Part shown: positions 30,954 through 39,604 of the stretch, one piece after another
Layout: each line of letters begins with the position of its first letter
Numbering within the stretch: the first letter of the stretch is position 1
Assembly (NCBI RefSeq): GCF_003990355.1
Contig: NZ_CP034670.1
Location: 744,001-808,000 of the forward strand
DNA length: 64,000 nt
Direction: 5' to 3'
Origin: Eikenella corrodens
Lineage (GTDB): Bacteria; Pseudomonadota; Gammaproteobacteria; Burkholderiales; Neisseriaceae
The notes under the pieces: generated by a model
Told to the model about the DNA's origin: nothing
The model's input: only the letters and a program-made list of their open reading frames with translations
The model's database searches: none
Made by a program: the position numbers and the translations under genes

Positions 30954-32102
30954 ATGAACCCACCCGCTTCCGTGGGCATCGTTACCCCGCAAACCATTGC
31001 CTTCGAACAGCCCTTCTCCCTACAAAACGGCGACACGCTGCCCCGTTTTGATTTGATTACCGAAACCTACGGCACACTCAACGCCGATAAATCCAACGCC
31101 ATCCTGATTTGCCACGCCTTGTCCGGCACGCACCATGTGGCTGGCCGCCACCATCCGGACGACAAGCACCCCGGCTGGTGGGACAACATGGTCGGCCCCA
31201 ATAAGCCGGTGGATACCAACCGCTTTTTCGTGGTCGGGCTCAACAACCTGGGCGGCTGCGCCGGCAGCAGCGGCCCCTTGAGCACCAATCCGGCCACCGG
31301 CAAGCCATACGGCTCGGATTTCCCGATGGTAACCGTAAAAGATTGGGTGCGCTCGCAAGCCCTGCTGGCCGACCATTTCGGCATCAAGCAATGGGCAGCC
31401 GTGATGGGCGGCAGCCTCGGCGGTATGCAGGCCTTACAATGGGCAATCGACTTCCCCGAGCGCGTTCGCCACGCGTTGGTGATTGCGTCCGCACCCAAAT
31501 TGTCCACCCAAAACATCGCGTTTAACGACGTGGCCCGCCAAGCCATCCTCACCGATCCCGACTTCCACGAAGGCCACTACGCCAGCCGCCAAACCCTGCC
31601 CCGGCGCGGCCTGAAAATTGCCCGCATGATGGGGCACATCACTTATCTGGCTGAAGACGGGTTGGGCAAAAAGTTCGGCCGCCAAATGCGCAACGGCAAT
31701 TATCAATACGGCTACGGCATTGAATTCGAAGTGGAAAGCTATCTGCGCTACCAGGGCGACAAATTTGCCGACCGCTTCGATGCCAACACCTACCTGCTCA
31801 TGACCAAGGCGCTGGATTATTTCGACCCCGCCGCCGATTTCGGCCACAACCTGCACACCGCGCTCTTGGGCGTGCAGGCCAAATTCTTCGTGGCCAGCTT
31901 CAGCAGCGACTGGCGTTTTGCGCCGGAACGTTCGCACGAATTGGTGAAAGCCCTGATTAGCGCGGAAAAAGATGTGCAATACATCGAAATCGAATCTTCC
32001 CACGGCCACGATGCTTTCCTGATGGAAGACGAGCCGTATTTGAAAGCCGTGAAAGCCTATATCGATAATATCCACAAGGAGTTGGCGCATGAATCTGCGT
32101 GA
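30954..32102 (+). CDS. metX: Homoserine O-acyltransferase MetX
   Basis: A 382-residue alpha/beta-hydrolase with the nucleophile elbow GGSLGGMQAL, the Asp in SFSSDWRFAP and the His in ESSHGHDAFLMED. It acylates homoserine (acetyl or succinyl donor; the family name does not settle which) as the first step of methionine synthesis. It overlaps the metW start by 14 bp, the usual metXW pair of beta-proteobacteria. Confidence 0.95.
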   Translation: MNPPASVGIVTPQTIAFEQPFSLQNGDTLPRFDLITETYGTLNADKSNAILICHALSGTHHVAGRHHPDDKHPGWWDNMVGPNKPVDTNRFFVVGLNNLGGCAGSSGPLSTNPATGKPYGSDFPMVTVKDWVRSQALLADHFGIKQWAAVMGGSLGGMQALQWAIDFPERVRHALVIASAPKLSTQNIAFNDVARQAILTDPDFHEGHYASRQTLPRRGLKIARMMGHITYLAEDGLGKKFGRQMRNGNYQYGYGIEFEVESYLRYQGDKFADRFDANTYLLMTKALDYFDPAADFGHNLHTALLGVQAKFFVASFSSDWRFAPERSHELVKALISAEKDVQYIEIESSHGHDAFLMEDEPYLKAVKAYIDNIHKELAHESA

Positions 32103-32670
32103 TGACCTGCAACTGATTTACGACTGGATTCCCGCCGGCAGCCGCGTGCTGGATTTGGGCTGCGGCGACGGCGAATTGCTGCATGCCCTGGTGAAATACA
32201 AAAATTGCAAGGGCTACGGCGTGGAAATCGACACCGGCAGCGTAATTGCCGCCATCGCCCGCGGCGTTAACGTGATTCAGGCCGATTTGGAGCAGGGCTT
32301 GCAGGCGTTCGGCGACGGCAGCTTCGATGTGATTGTGCTCAGCCAAACCATCCAAGCCATGCAAAACGTGGAAACCATCCTGCGCGACCTCACCCGCGTG
32401 GCCAAGGAAGCGATTGTTACCTTCCCCAATTTCGGCTATTGGCGCAACCGTTTTCAGGTAGCCTTCGGCGGGCATATGCCGGTGAGCGAGCGCATGCCCT
32501 ACGATTGGTACGACACGCCGAATATTCATTGGTGCACCCTCAGCGATTTCGACCGCCTGTGTGCGAAAAACCGCATCCGCGTGCTGGAACGCGCGGTGAT
32601 GGCCGGCGGCCGGCGCGTATCCTGCCTGCCGAACCTGCTGGGCAGCCTGGCATTTTATCGCGTGGGTTGA
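32089..32670 (+). CDS. metW: Methionine biosynthesis protein MetW
   Basis: A 193-residue Rossmann methyltransferase-like protein with the SAM-binding VLDLGCGDGELL and LSQTIQAMQN. MetW is paired with MetX in many proteobacteria and is needed for, or stimulates, homoserine acylation. The overlap with metX indicates translational coupling. An uptake sequence is read as RFQVAFGGH near residue 120. Confidence 0.94.
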   Translation: MNLRDDLQLIYDWIPAGSRVLDLGCGDGELLHALVKYKNCKGYGVEIDTGSVIAAIARGVNVIQADLEQGLQAFGDGSFDVIVLSQTIQAMQNVETILRDLTRVAKEAIVTFPNFGYWRNRFQVAFGGHMPVSERMPYDWYDTPNIHWCTLSDFDRLCAKNRIRVLERAVMAGGRRVSCLPNLLGSLAFYRVG

Positions 32671-32752
32671 ATAATAGATTTGGCCTGATAATTCAGTTTT
32701 TTGTCTGTCTTTCTCGAAAAATTATTTAAATTATATCCAATTCGTCCTTTAT

Positions 32753-32766
32753 TTGATTTAAATCAA
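32753..32766. promoter_or_regulatory. FNR/ANR-type operator
   Basis: TTGATTTAAATCAA is a perfect match to the FNR consensus TTGAT-N4-ATCAA. Its centre is about 54 bp before the TATAAT at 32811-32816, so roughly -63 from the inferred start, near the class I activator position. The only downstream gene is the 92-residue protein at 32866. Confidence 0.7.
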
Positions 32767-32810
32767 AAATATCACACAGGCAAACAATGGCACTGCCTGC
32801 AGGCAAAACG

Positions 32811-32816
32811 TATAAT
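32811..32816 (+). promoter_or_regulatory. -10 box for the gene at 32866
   Basis: A perfect TATAAT without a good -35, as expected for an activator-dependent promoter; the FNR box lies upstream. Confidence 0.5.
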
Positions 32817-32865
32817 CAGGTTAAGTTTTTTATATATTTTTTAATGTTAAAAGGGAAAGAGCAGT

Positions 32866-33144
32866 ATGTTGCGCAATTTTTCAGACAAGTTTTCCGGCAA
32901 CGACGATAAGGGCGATTTTGAGCTGCACTGCCTGATGATGATTATCGAAGATTCGGCACGCCGCCAATGGGCAGCACGCTTGAAAATCACTAAAAAATAT
33001 GATGTTAGCAATGCCCGCGTCACGCTGTTGGAAAAATTTGAAAAAGGGTTTGAGAAGGAACATGATGCCCAGCTGTTCGTGTTGGACGAGCTGGATGAGT
33101 TTCCGATATTCCGTGTTAAGGTGTTGGAAGGTTTCCGCCAGTAA
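32866..33144 (+). CDS. Conserved-looking small protein of unknown function, probably FNR-regulated
   Basis: A 92-residue soluble, acidic, helix-rich protein (ELHCLMMIIEDSARRQWAARL, ARVTLLEKFEKGFEKEHDAQL). It has no signal peptide, membrane segment or metal motif. I do not recognise the family. The ATG has AAGGGA upstream and a strong terminator follows. The palindromic TTGAT-N4-ATCAA box upstream suggests expression at low oxygen. The clear promoter, terminator and ribosome-binding site make it a real gene. Confidence 0.7.
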   Translation: MLRNFSDKFSGNDDKGDFELHCLMMIIEDSARRQWAARLKITKKYDVSNARVTLLEKFEKGFEKEHDAQLFVLDELDEFPIFRVKVLEGFRQ

Positions 33145-33163
33145 TTGGGCTGTTGGTTTATAT

Positions 33164-33208
33164 AAAAGGCTACCTGAAAGCTGGATTAGGCTTTCAGGTA
33201 GCCTTTTT
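33164..33208 (+). terminator. Uptake-sequence terminator after the small FNR-linked gene
   Basis: An 18-bp stem (AAAAGGCTACCTGAAAGC and complement) around eight bases, followed by TTTTT. Confidence 0.8.
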
Positions 33209-33331
33209 AGGAGTGTTGGGTAAGCAGGTGGGTTTTATCTTCGTGATAGCACAGGCTACCTGAAACACTGTGGCAGCTGAGTTTGTCCTCGTCAGCTATG
33301 CCAGTTGAGGCTACCTGAAAATAGTGCCGTC

Positions 33332-33360
33332 TTGGCAAAACGTATTCTGCTCCGTATAAT
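33332..33360 (+). promoter_or_regulatory. Promoter of the SRP RNA gene
   Basis: TTGGCA (33332-33337) and TATAAT (33355-33360) with a 17-bp spacer; transcription should begin near 33367. Confidence 0.8.
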
Positions 33361-33372
33361 CTGCGCTTCTTA

Positions 33373-33469
33373 TGGCGGGTCTCCCCGCATGCAGGTTTGG
33401 GACAAGGGGTCAGGTGCGGAAGCAAGCAGCCCACCCTGAATTCGGCAGTGCCGGGGCTCCGGCTCGCCA
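33373..33469 (+). ncRNA. ffs: 4.5S signal recognition particle RNA
   Basis: The core GGTCAGGTGCGGAAGCAAGC (from 33408) matches the SRP domain IV hairpin bound by Ffh, and GGCG/CGCC ends can pair. A strong promoter 13 bp upstream and an intrinsic terminator just downstream frame it. It works with Ffh to target membrane proteins. The exact mature ends are estimated. Confidence 0.92.
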
Positions 33470-33478
33470 CCTCATATA

Positions 33479-33511
33479 AAAACCGCTCCGGTATTAAGCC
33501 GGAGCGGTTTT
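33479..33511 (+). terminator. Intrinsic terminator of ffs
   Basis: AAAACCGCTCCGG and CCGGAGCGGTTTT form a strong stem around ATTAAG. It is a classical terminator and not an uptake sequence. Confidence 0.9.
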
Positions 33512-33552
33512 GCTATATATGGCCGAATAGCTGAAGCCTTTTGAGTAAGAGT

Positions 33553-33762
33553 TTATTTGTAAAAACGCTTGATAGAGTGAATTTTAAATGCGCTTACTTG
33601 GCATTTGTCGGCCACGAATTTTTTAAATTCGGCCTGGTTCAGATAGCGTATTTCTTCGTGCGGCAGTTGCAACAAAACCTAGCGGTTTTGGTTGCTGTTG
33701 ATGGCATTAGCAATGGTTACAACGTAGTTGGTGGTTTTTTGGTCATAATTTACTCTCTTCAA
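33553..33762 (-). pseudogene. Degenerate small gene with an in-frame amber codon
   Basis: A minus-strand frame of 69 codons reads KRVNYDQKTTNYVVTIANAI, then TAG (33679-33681), then VLLQLPHEEIRYLNQAEFKK to a TAA at 33553. The composition looks coding. No good in-frame start is present: an ATG at about 33746 with AGAG upstream is in another frame, so a second lesion near the start is likely. The family is not recognised. The rest of the interval up to 33919 holds nothing I can support. Confidence 0.35.
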
Positions 33763-33919
33763 AGTTGTTATTTTTTAGTACGGGCAGATAAATCATTTGC
33801 TATCTGATAGATTGCTTTGAAAAAAGGTAAATTATCTATTCTGCTTGTGCAAGGTTTGGGCGGGTAAAGATATGCAGGGCTGTGTAAATACGGCAATGTC
33901 GGTAAACGGCCTTAGAGGG

Positions 33920-34795
33920 CTACCATTTCTTCGTGGATAGTTCATCGGTCAGCTGTTGCAGAAGCTGCAGGCGGTCGGCACGGATATGGCCGGCTTCGGC
34001 GGCGGCTTTGATGGCGCAGCCGGGCTCTTGGCGGTGGCTGCAGTTGTGGAATCGGCATTGGCCGATGAAGCCGCGCATATCGGGGAAGTAGTGGGGCAGG
34101 GAGGCTACCTGAAGATGGTACAGGCCGAATTCCTGCAAACCGGGGGAATCGATGATGCAGGAGGTTTTGTTTAGGTCGTAGAGCTGGGCGTGGGTGGTGG
34201 TGTGTTTGCCGGAGTCGAGGGCGCTGGAGATTTCGTTGGTGCGGGCGATGCTTTGGCCGAGCAGGGCGTTAATCAGGGTGGATTTGCCCATGCCGCTTTG
34301 GCCCAACAGGATGCTGGTGTGCCCATTCAACACCGGCAGCAGGGCATCGGCGTTGCGCACCGCGCTCACGGGCAGCACGGGGTAGCCCAGGTTTTCGTAA
34401 AATGCCAGTTTGCCGCGCCATTGTTCCGTTTCCGGCAAATCGGTTTTGTTTAACACAATCACCGCGCCGATACCGGCCGCTTCCACCGCCAGCAGGGCGC
34501 GTTGCAGCAGCGGCTCGCTCGGCGTGGGCACGGCGGCCAGCACAATCAGCAGTTGGCTCACATTGGCGGCAATCAGCTTGGTTTTCCAGGCGTCTTGGCG
34601 GTAGAGCAGGCTGCGGCGCGGTAGGAAATCTTCAATCACCGCCTGCTCGGCATTCAGCGGCGTAATGTGTACTTGGTCGCCACAGGCGAAGTCCACCCGT
34701 TTTTTTCGGGTGGTGGCTTCGAAGGTATGGCCATCGGCAGTGCGCACGATAAAGCGGCGGCCGTAGCTGGTGATGATTTGGGCAGTGTCGGTCAT
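33920..34795 (-). CDS. rsgA: Ribosome small-subunit biogenesis GTPase RsgA
   Basis: About 291 residues from the ATG at 34795 (the frame extends further upstream, but homologues begin near AQIITSYGRRF). It is a circularly permuted GTPase: NKTD (G4) precedes GQSGMGKSTL (G1), and an OB-fold N-terminus and a C-terminal zinc knuckle (CRFHNCSHRQEPGC) are present. It checks late 30S maturation. It is divergent from dxs, whose ATG is about 130 bp away. Confidence 0.93.
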   Translation of the reverse strand: MTDTAQIITSYGRRFIVRTADGHTFEATTRKKRVDFACGDQVHITPLNAEQAVIEDFLPRRSLLYRQDAWKTKLIAANVSQLLIVLAAVPTPSEPLLQRALLAVEAAGIGAVIVLNKTDLPETEQWRGKLAFYENLGYPVLPVSAVRNADALLPVLNGHTSILLGQSGMGKSTLINALLGQSIARTNEISSALDSGKHTTTHAQLYDLNKTSCIIDSPGLQEFGLYHLQVASLPHYFPDMRGFIGQCRFHNCSHRQEPGCAIKAAAEAGHIRADRLQLLQQLTDELSTKKW

Positions 34796-34880
34796 GTCGG
34801 TGGCCGGATGGGAAAGTGCCATCATAGCAAGGATTGGCGTGCTGATGCCAATTTGCCTGCCGTGCCGGGCGGAATGGCTA

Positions 34881-34886
34881 TATAAT
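34881..34886 (+). promoter_or_regulatory. -10 box for dxs
   Basis: TATAAT followed by CCGT, 40 bp before the dxs ATG. Confidence 0.5.
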
Positions 34887-34926
34887 CCGTCTTTATTTAT
34901 CCCAATCAATAGGGAACCGCCACACC

Positions 34927-36807
34927 ATGACTACCACGCCGCTTCTCGATACCATCGAATATCCGCAGGATTTGCGCCGTTTGCGTGAAGACCAGCTGCC
35001 GCAGCTGGCCGCCGAACTGCGCACCTTCCTGCTGGAGAGCATCAGCCAGACCGGCGGCCATTTCGCCAGCAATCTGGGCGCGGTGGAGCTGGCTGTGGCA
35101 TTGCATTATGTGTACGACACGCCTAACGACCACTTAATTTGGGACGTAGGCCACCAAAGCTATCCGCACAAAGTGCTCACCGGCCGCCGCAACCGCATGC
35201 ACACCATGCGCCAATATGGCGGCCTGGCCGGTTTCCCCAAGCGCAGCGAATCGGAATACGACGATTTCGGCGTTGGTCATTCTTCCACCTCCATCGGTGC
35301 GGCATTAGGCATGGCGGTGGCCGATAAACTTTCAGGTAGCCCCAACCGCAGCGTGGCCGTGATCGGCGACGGCGCGATGACTGCCGGCCAAGCTTTTGAA
35401 GCGCTGAACAATGCCGGCGATATGGACACCGATTTGCTGGTTATCCTCAACGACAACGAAATGTCGATTTCCCCCAACGTGGGCGCTTTCCCCAAATACC
35501 TTGCCGGCAGCCAGGGCAAAGACTGGCGCGACACCCTGCGCAGCATCAAACATAAATCTGAAAAAGTGCTCGACAAACTGCCCGGCGCGCTGCACATCGC
35601 GCAGAAAGTGGAGCAGCGGCTGAAAAGCGTGCTCGACGGCTCGCGCATCCGCCCCGATTCCCTGTTCGACAACTTCAGCTTCACCTACACCGGCCCGGTG
35701 GACGGCCACGACGTGCGGCAACTGGTGGCTGTGCTCAAAGAGATGAAACAGCGCAAAGGTCCGCAGCTTTTGCATGTGCTCACGCAAAAAGGGCAGGGTT
35801 ACAAACTGGCTGAAAACGACCCGGTCGGTTTTCACGCCGTGGGCAAATTTAATCCCGACCAAGGCCCGGTGAGCGGCGGCGCTGCCCCTTTGAGCTACAC
35901 CCAGATTTTCGGCCAATGGGTATGCGACCAAGCCGCCGCAGATGGCAAATTAGTCGCCATTACCCCCGCCATGCGTGAAGGCAGCGGATTGGTGGAGTTT
36001 GAGCAACGCTTTCCCGAACGCTATTTCGATGTCGGTATTGCCGAGCAGCACGCCGTTACCTTCGCGGCCGGCCTAGCCTGTGGCGGCATCAAGCCCGTGG
36101 TGGCGATTTACTCCACTTTCCTGCAACGCGCTTACGACCAGCTGGTGCACGATGTGGCATTGCAAAACCTGCCGGTATTGTTCGCCATCGACCGCGCCGG
36201 TATCGTTGGTGCCGACGGCCCTACTCATGCCGGTGCCTACGATTTGAGCTTCCTGCGCTGCATCCCGAATATGGTGCTGGCTGCGCCCAGCAGCGGCGAA
36301 GAATGCCGCCTGCTGCTTTCCACCTGCTACGCGTTGGATTGCCCCACTGCCGTACGCTACCCGCGCGGCGCCAGCGGCAGCACGGCAATCGGCAGCGGCT
36401 TGGATACCGTGCCGGTAGGCAAAGGCGTGGTGCGGCGGCGGGGCAATGAAACCGCCGTATTGGCTTTCGGCAGCATGGTGCAGCCTGCGTTGCAGGCAGC
36501 CGAACGGCTGGATTTAACCGTGGCCGATATGCGCTTTGTGAAACCGCTGGACGAAGAATTGATTGCCGATTTGGCCGCCACCCACCAGCGGCTGGTGTGC
36601 ATCGAAGAAAACGCCGTGCAAGGCGGCGTCGGCAGCGCGGTGTTGGAAGTACTGGCCAAGCAGGGTTGCCGCTTACCCGTGTTGCTGTTGGGCATTGAAG
36701 ACATCGTTACCGGCCATGGCGATCCGGCCATCCTGCTGGATGACTTGGGATTGAGCGCCGAGAAACTGGCGGCACGGATTGGGACATTTGTACAATCAGC
36801 GGGCTGA
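34927..36807 (+). CDS. dxs: 1-deoxy-D-xylulose-5-phosphate synthase
   Basis: A 626-residue thiamine-diphosphate enzyme. The TPP-binding motif GDGAMTAGQAFEALNNAG, the catalytic Glu in DVGIAEQHAVTFAAG and a C-terminal transketolase-like domain are all present. It condenses pyruvate and glyceraldehyde-3-phosphate in the first step of the MEP isoprenoid pathway. An uptake sequence is read in frame as KLSGSPNRS near residue 136. A terminator-like hairpin follows about 30 bp after the stop. Confidence 0.96.
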   Translation: MTTTPLLDTIEYPQDLRRLREDQLPQLAAELRTFLLESISQTGGHFASNLGAVELAVALHYVYDTPNDHLIWDVGHQSYPHKVLTGRRNRMHTMRQYGGLAGFPKRSESEYDDFGVGHSSTSIGAALGMAVADKLSGSPNRSVAVIGDGAMTAGQAFEALNNAGDMDTDLLVILNDNEMSISPNVGAFPKYLAGSQGKDWRDTLRSIKHKSEKVLDKLPGALHIAQKVEQRLKSVLDGSRIRPDSLFDNFSFTYTGPVDGHDVRQLVAVLKEMKQRKGPQLLHVLTQKGQGYKLAENDPVGFHAVGKFNPDQGPVSGGAAPLSYTQIFGQWVCDQAAADGKLVAITPAMREGSGLVEFEQRFPERYFDVGIAEQHAVTFAAGLACGGIKPVVAIYSTFLQRAYDQLVHDVALQNLPVLFAIDRAGIVGADGPTHAGAYDLSFLRCIPNMVLAAPSSGEECRLLLSTCYALDCPTAVRYPRGASGSTAIGSGLDTVPVGKGVVRRRGNETAVLAFGSMVQPALQAAERLDLTVADMRFVKPLDEELIADLAATHQRLVCIEENAVQGGVGSAVLEVLAKQGCRLPVLLLGIEDIVTGHGDPAILLDDLGLSAEKLAARIGTFVQSAG

Positions 36808-36838
36808 GTGCAATTATCGTGACTCGAGAGGATTGGTG

Positions 36839-36872
36839 AAAAGGCTACCTGAAAAACTTTCAGGTAGCCTTT
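36839..36872. terminator. Uptake-sequence hairpin terminator of dxs
   Basis: AAAAGGCTACCTGAAA and its complement around a short loop, with T-residues following. Confidence 0.7.
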
Positions 36873-36917
36873 AATTGTGTTTGGGCATAAGTGGTTACAA
36901 TGTATTGGTGCTTCATT

Positions 36918-37021
36918 TATAGTGAATTAACAAAAACCAGTACAGCGTTGTCTCGCCTTGCCGTAACGTGTGTACTGTCTGCGGCTCGCCGCCTTGTCCT
37001 GATTTTTGTTAATCCATTATA
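36918..37021. mobile_element. Correia-type miniature element, copy 3 (104 bp)
   Basis: The same element as copy 1 in reverse orientation (TATAGTGAATTAACAAAAAC to TAATCCATTATA), with the core CTGTCTGCGGCTCGCCGCC. Confidence 0.85.
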
Positions 37022-37136
37022 TTTATAGCAAATTAACTTCACTTCCGCTGCCGCATTGGCTTACCTGAACAACCGGAATACCGGTTTCAGGTAGCCTTTT
37101 CTTGAGTTTGCCTGCGGGCTGGGCTGCCAGCTGCCT

Positions 37137-37361
37137 CTAATCAAACGCCTTCACCAGCGCAAACCGCGCCATGCGCCCGTTTGCCGTTTCCACCTCCTCC
37201 GCAAACATCGCCAGCGGGCGCACCCACACGCCGTAGTCGCCATAAAGCGCGCGGTACACAGCCAGCGGCTCTTCCGTTTCGCTGTGCCGTGCCGTGTGCA
37301 GCAGTTCGTAGAGATTGCCTTTGTAGTGGCGGTAAAGGCCGCGGGGCAGGGTGTGGGGCAT
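37137..37361 (-). CDS. DUF1653 domain protein
   Basis: A 74-residue protein that is essentially one DUF1653 domain (PRGLYRHYKGNLYELL, EPLAVYRALYGDYGVWVRP). The function is unknown; proteins of this kind are short single-domain SH3-like products. It has its own upstream region with an uptake sequence. Confidence 0.8.
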   Translation of the reverse strand: MPHTLPRGLYRHYKGNLYELLHTARHSETEEPLAVYRALYGDYGVWVRPLAMFAEEVETANGRMARFALVKAFD

Positions 37362-37507
37362 GGCGTTTTCCTTGTAAAATGAGGCTCTGATTATAGCTTA
37401 AACCTGTTGGCTGCTTGTTTGGGTACTCCTGTTTTAGTTGTGCCGCAACTCGGCTTCCTTTCAAAAACTCGTTTTCATTTTTCAGGTAGCCTGAAACACC
37501 ATTCCTC

Positions 37508-37933
37508 ATGACTGATTTCTCCCTACTCGCCGCACTGTGGTTTTCCGCCTTCACTTCCGCCACGCTGCTGCCTGGCACGTCTGAGGCCGCGTTTGCCGCC
37601 TTCTTATGGCAATGCCCCGAAGCTGCGTTTGCCGCTTGGCTGGCGGCAGGCAGCGGCAACACCTTGGGCAGCCTCACTTCCTATTGGCTTGGCCGCCAAC
37701 TGCCGGAACGTGGCCAAAGCAAACTGTCTCCCCGTGCCGTGAGCCTGCTGCAGCGGTACGGCGCATGGCTGCTGCTTTTGGCAAGGCAGCCCGTGGCCGG
37801 CGATGCCTTGCCCCTGGCTGCCGGCTGGCTGCGTTTGAACGCGTGGGAGTGCGCCGCAGCGCTGGCAGTGGGCAAGTTTGTCCGCTATGCTTTGATTTGG
37901 CAGGGGATGGGCTGGCTGTTGCAGGCGGCCTGA
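37508..37933 (+). CDS. YqaA-family small inner-membrane protein
   Basis: A 141-residue hydrophobic protein with about four membrane segments and the SEAAFAAFLW, NTLGSLTSYWLGR and ARQPVAGDALPLAAGWLR signatures of the YqaA branch of the DedA/SNARE-associated family. Its role is not established (membrane lipid or proton-motive functions are proposed for relatives). An uptake sequence lies about 25 bp upstream and another just after the stop. Confidence 0.85.
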   Translation: MTDFSLLAALWFSAFTSATLLPGTSEAAFAAFLWQCPEAAFAAWLAAGSGNTLGSLTSYWLGRQLPERGQSKLSPRAVSLLQRYGAWLLLLARQPVAGDALPLAAGWLRLNAWECAAALAVGKFVRYALIWQGMGWLLQAA

Positions 37934-38009
37934 AGGCTACCTGAAAAACGCGAACACCTCCCATTCCGCATCCAATCCCTGCCGCCCACCGCTTTGACAC
38001 TGAGAAACC

Positions 38010-38735
38010 ATGCTGCTGCTCAACCAAAAAGACATCGACGAAACCGAACTCCTCACCGCCGCCGAGCTCGACATCCGCAATATCGCCGCCAAAAACTGGC
38101 CGACCGTGCTGCGCGCCACGCAGGTTCAAAGCCTGCACCTCTACCACATCACCGCGCCAGAGCTGCCCGATTTCACTCCGCTGCGCGCCTTGCGCCACCT
38201 CTCGCTGGAATGGGGCGGCAAAATCACCGACTTATCGCCCGTTTTCCGCATCGAAGGATTGCAGACGCTCGTTCTCTTTCACTTTGCCAAACTGCGCCGG
38301 CTGGACGGCATCGGCAGCCTAAACGAGCTCACTACGCTGCACCTCTCCGGCAACCAAGGCTACGGCACCCCGCCCTTGCAGCTAGACAGCATCGCCCCTG
38401 TTGCCGAGTTGCCCGCTTTAACCGATTTCTCGCTCACTAATACCAAGCTGGCCGACGACGACATCCGCATCCTGGCGCAATGCCGCCATCTGCGCCGGCT
38501 GCGTATTTCCAATAATTTTGAAAAACAGCAGTTTGCCTATTTGGCCAAACACCTGAACCCACAGTTGGAAACACCCATCCGCGCGTTTGAGCAACTCGGG
38601 GGCGAATGCAGCCGCTGCGGTGGCGCCTTGCAGTTGGCCATCGGTCGGCGCGGCAGATTTCTATGCCTAAGCTGCGATGCCAAACGTGTTGCCCGAATCG
38701 AAGCCGAATTTGCCGAACTGGTTGCCACCGCCTAG
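38010..38735 (+). CDS. Leucine-rich repeat protein with C-terminal zinc ribbon
   Basis: A 241-residue cytoplasmic-looking protein (no signal peptide). Residues about 40-175 show irregular leucine-rich repeats (QSLHLYHI, LRHLSLEWGG, LQTLVLFHF, LTTLHLSGN, LRRLRISNN). The C-terminus has CSRCGG and CLSCD, a likely zinc ribbon. The repeats suggest protein binding and the ribbon nucleic-acid or protein contact. The combination is not one I recognise. Confidence 0.7.
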   Translation: MLLLNQKDIDETELLTAAELDIRNIAAKNWPTVLRATQVQSLHLYHITAPELPDFTPLRALRHLSLEWGGKITDLSPVFRIEGLQTLVLFHFAKLRRLDGIGSLNELTTLHLSGNQGYGTPPLQLDSIAPVAELPALTDFSLTNTKLADDDIRILAQCRHLRRLRISNNFEKQQFAYLAKHLNPQLETPIRAFEQLGGECSRCGGALQLAIGRRGRFLCLSCDAKRVARIEAEFAELVATA

Positions 38736-38827
38736 CCCGTATGGCCTATTATGTGGTATTAGAGCGAAGGCCACCATTTCAGGTAGCCTCCCAAAGCTGC
38801 CTGAAATCCCTCCCGAAAGGAATCATC

Positions 38828-39553
38828 ATGACCCTGCAACAAGCCCTCGAACGCCGCCGTTCCGTGCGCCACTACGGCGATACGCCTATCGATGCCGATA
38901 TCGTGCGCCAATGCCTGCGCCTTGCCCAGCTTGCCCCCAGCAGCTCCAATATGCAGCTTTACGAGTTCTACCACATCACCGATGCCGCCGTGTTGAAGCA
39001 GCTTGCCGAAGCCTGCCTCGGGCAAAAAGCCGCCGCCACCGCGCCGCAGATGGTGGTGTTCGTTACCCGCCAAGACCTGCACCGCAGCCGCGCCCAAACC
39101 GTGCTCGATTTCGAACGCGGCAACATCCAACGCAACAGCCCGCCCGAAAAACAGGCCAAACGCATTCAGGCGGAAGAAGGCTACCGCAACAAACTCATGC
39201 CCTTTGTTTATGCCCGCTGCTTCGGTCTGCTCGGTGCGTTCCGCAAAACGCTCTCATGGGGCATCGGCCTATTCCGCCCGATGATGCGTGATGTATCTGA
39301 AGCCGATATGCGCGTGGTGGTGCACAAAAGCTGCGGCTTGGCGGCACAAACCTTTATGCTCGCCATGGCCGAAGCCGGCTACGACACCTGCCCGATGGAA
39401 GGGCTGGACAGTTGTCGCGTGAAACGCATTCTGAAACTGCCGCGCGGCGCGGAAATCAATATGATTGTGGCCTGCGGCATACAAAAAGAAGGCCACGGCA
39501 TTTGGAGCGAACGCTACCGCCTGCCGTTTGACGAGGTGTATCGGCATATTTGA
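38828..39553 (+). CDS. Nitroreductase-family flavoprotein
   Basis: 241 residues from the ATG at 38828 with GAAAGGA upstream. The open frame begins further back but crosses the end of the LRR gene and two uptake sequences. The FMN-binding start RRSVRHYGDTPI and the C-terminal GLDSCRVKRILKLPRG block are typical. A longer middle segment (FVYARCFGLLGAFRKTLSWG) is present. It reduces nitro- or quinone-type substrates with NAD(P)H; the physiological substrate is unknown. Confidence 0.85.
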   Translation: MTLQQALERRRSVRHYGDTPIDADIVRQCLRLAQLAPSSSNMQLYEFYHITDAAVLKQLAEACLGQKAAATAPQMVVFVTRQDLHRSRAQTVLDFERGNIQRNSPPEKQAKRIQAEEGYRNKLMPFVYARCFGLLGAFRKTLSWGIGLFRPMMRDVSEADMRVVVHKSCGLAAQTFMLAMAEAGYDTCPMEGLDSCRVKRILKLPRGAEINMIVACGIQKEGHGIWSERYRLPFDEVYRHI

Positions 39554-39572
39554 AGCGCTGCACACAAATTTG

Positions 39573-39604
39573 AGGCCACCTGAAAAGTTTCAGGTAGCCT
39601 TTTT
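39573..39604 (+). terminator. Imperfect uptake-sequence terminator after the nitroreductase
   Basis: AGGCCACCTGAAA (one mismatch) pairs with TTTCAGGTAGCCT and is followed by TTTTT. Confidence 0.65.

Larger units (their letters stand above)
33145..33552. other. Intergenic region with terminator, uptake sequences and the SRP RNA gene
   Basis: It holds an uptake-sequence terminator (33164-33208), single uptake sequences near 33251 and 33308, and the ffs gene with its own promoter and terminator. A minus-strand open frame across it is rejected because it runs through ffs. Confidence 0.8.
36808..37136. other. Intergenic region after dxs
   Basis: No gene. It has an uptake-sequence hairpin (36839-36872), a Correia-type element (36918-37021) and one uptake sequence near 37085, which may serve as terminator for the minus-strand gene at 37137. 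Confidence 0.8.

Noticed and set aside
33207..33470. Minus-strand 87-codon frame
   Set aside because: It runs through the ffs gene, its promoter and an uptake sequence, and has no coding character.
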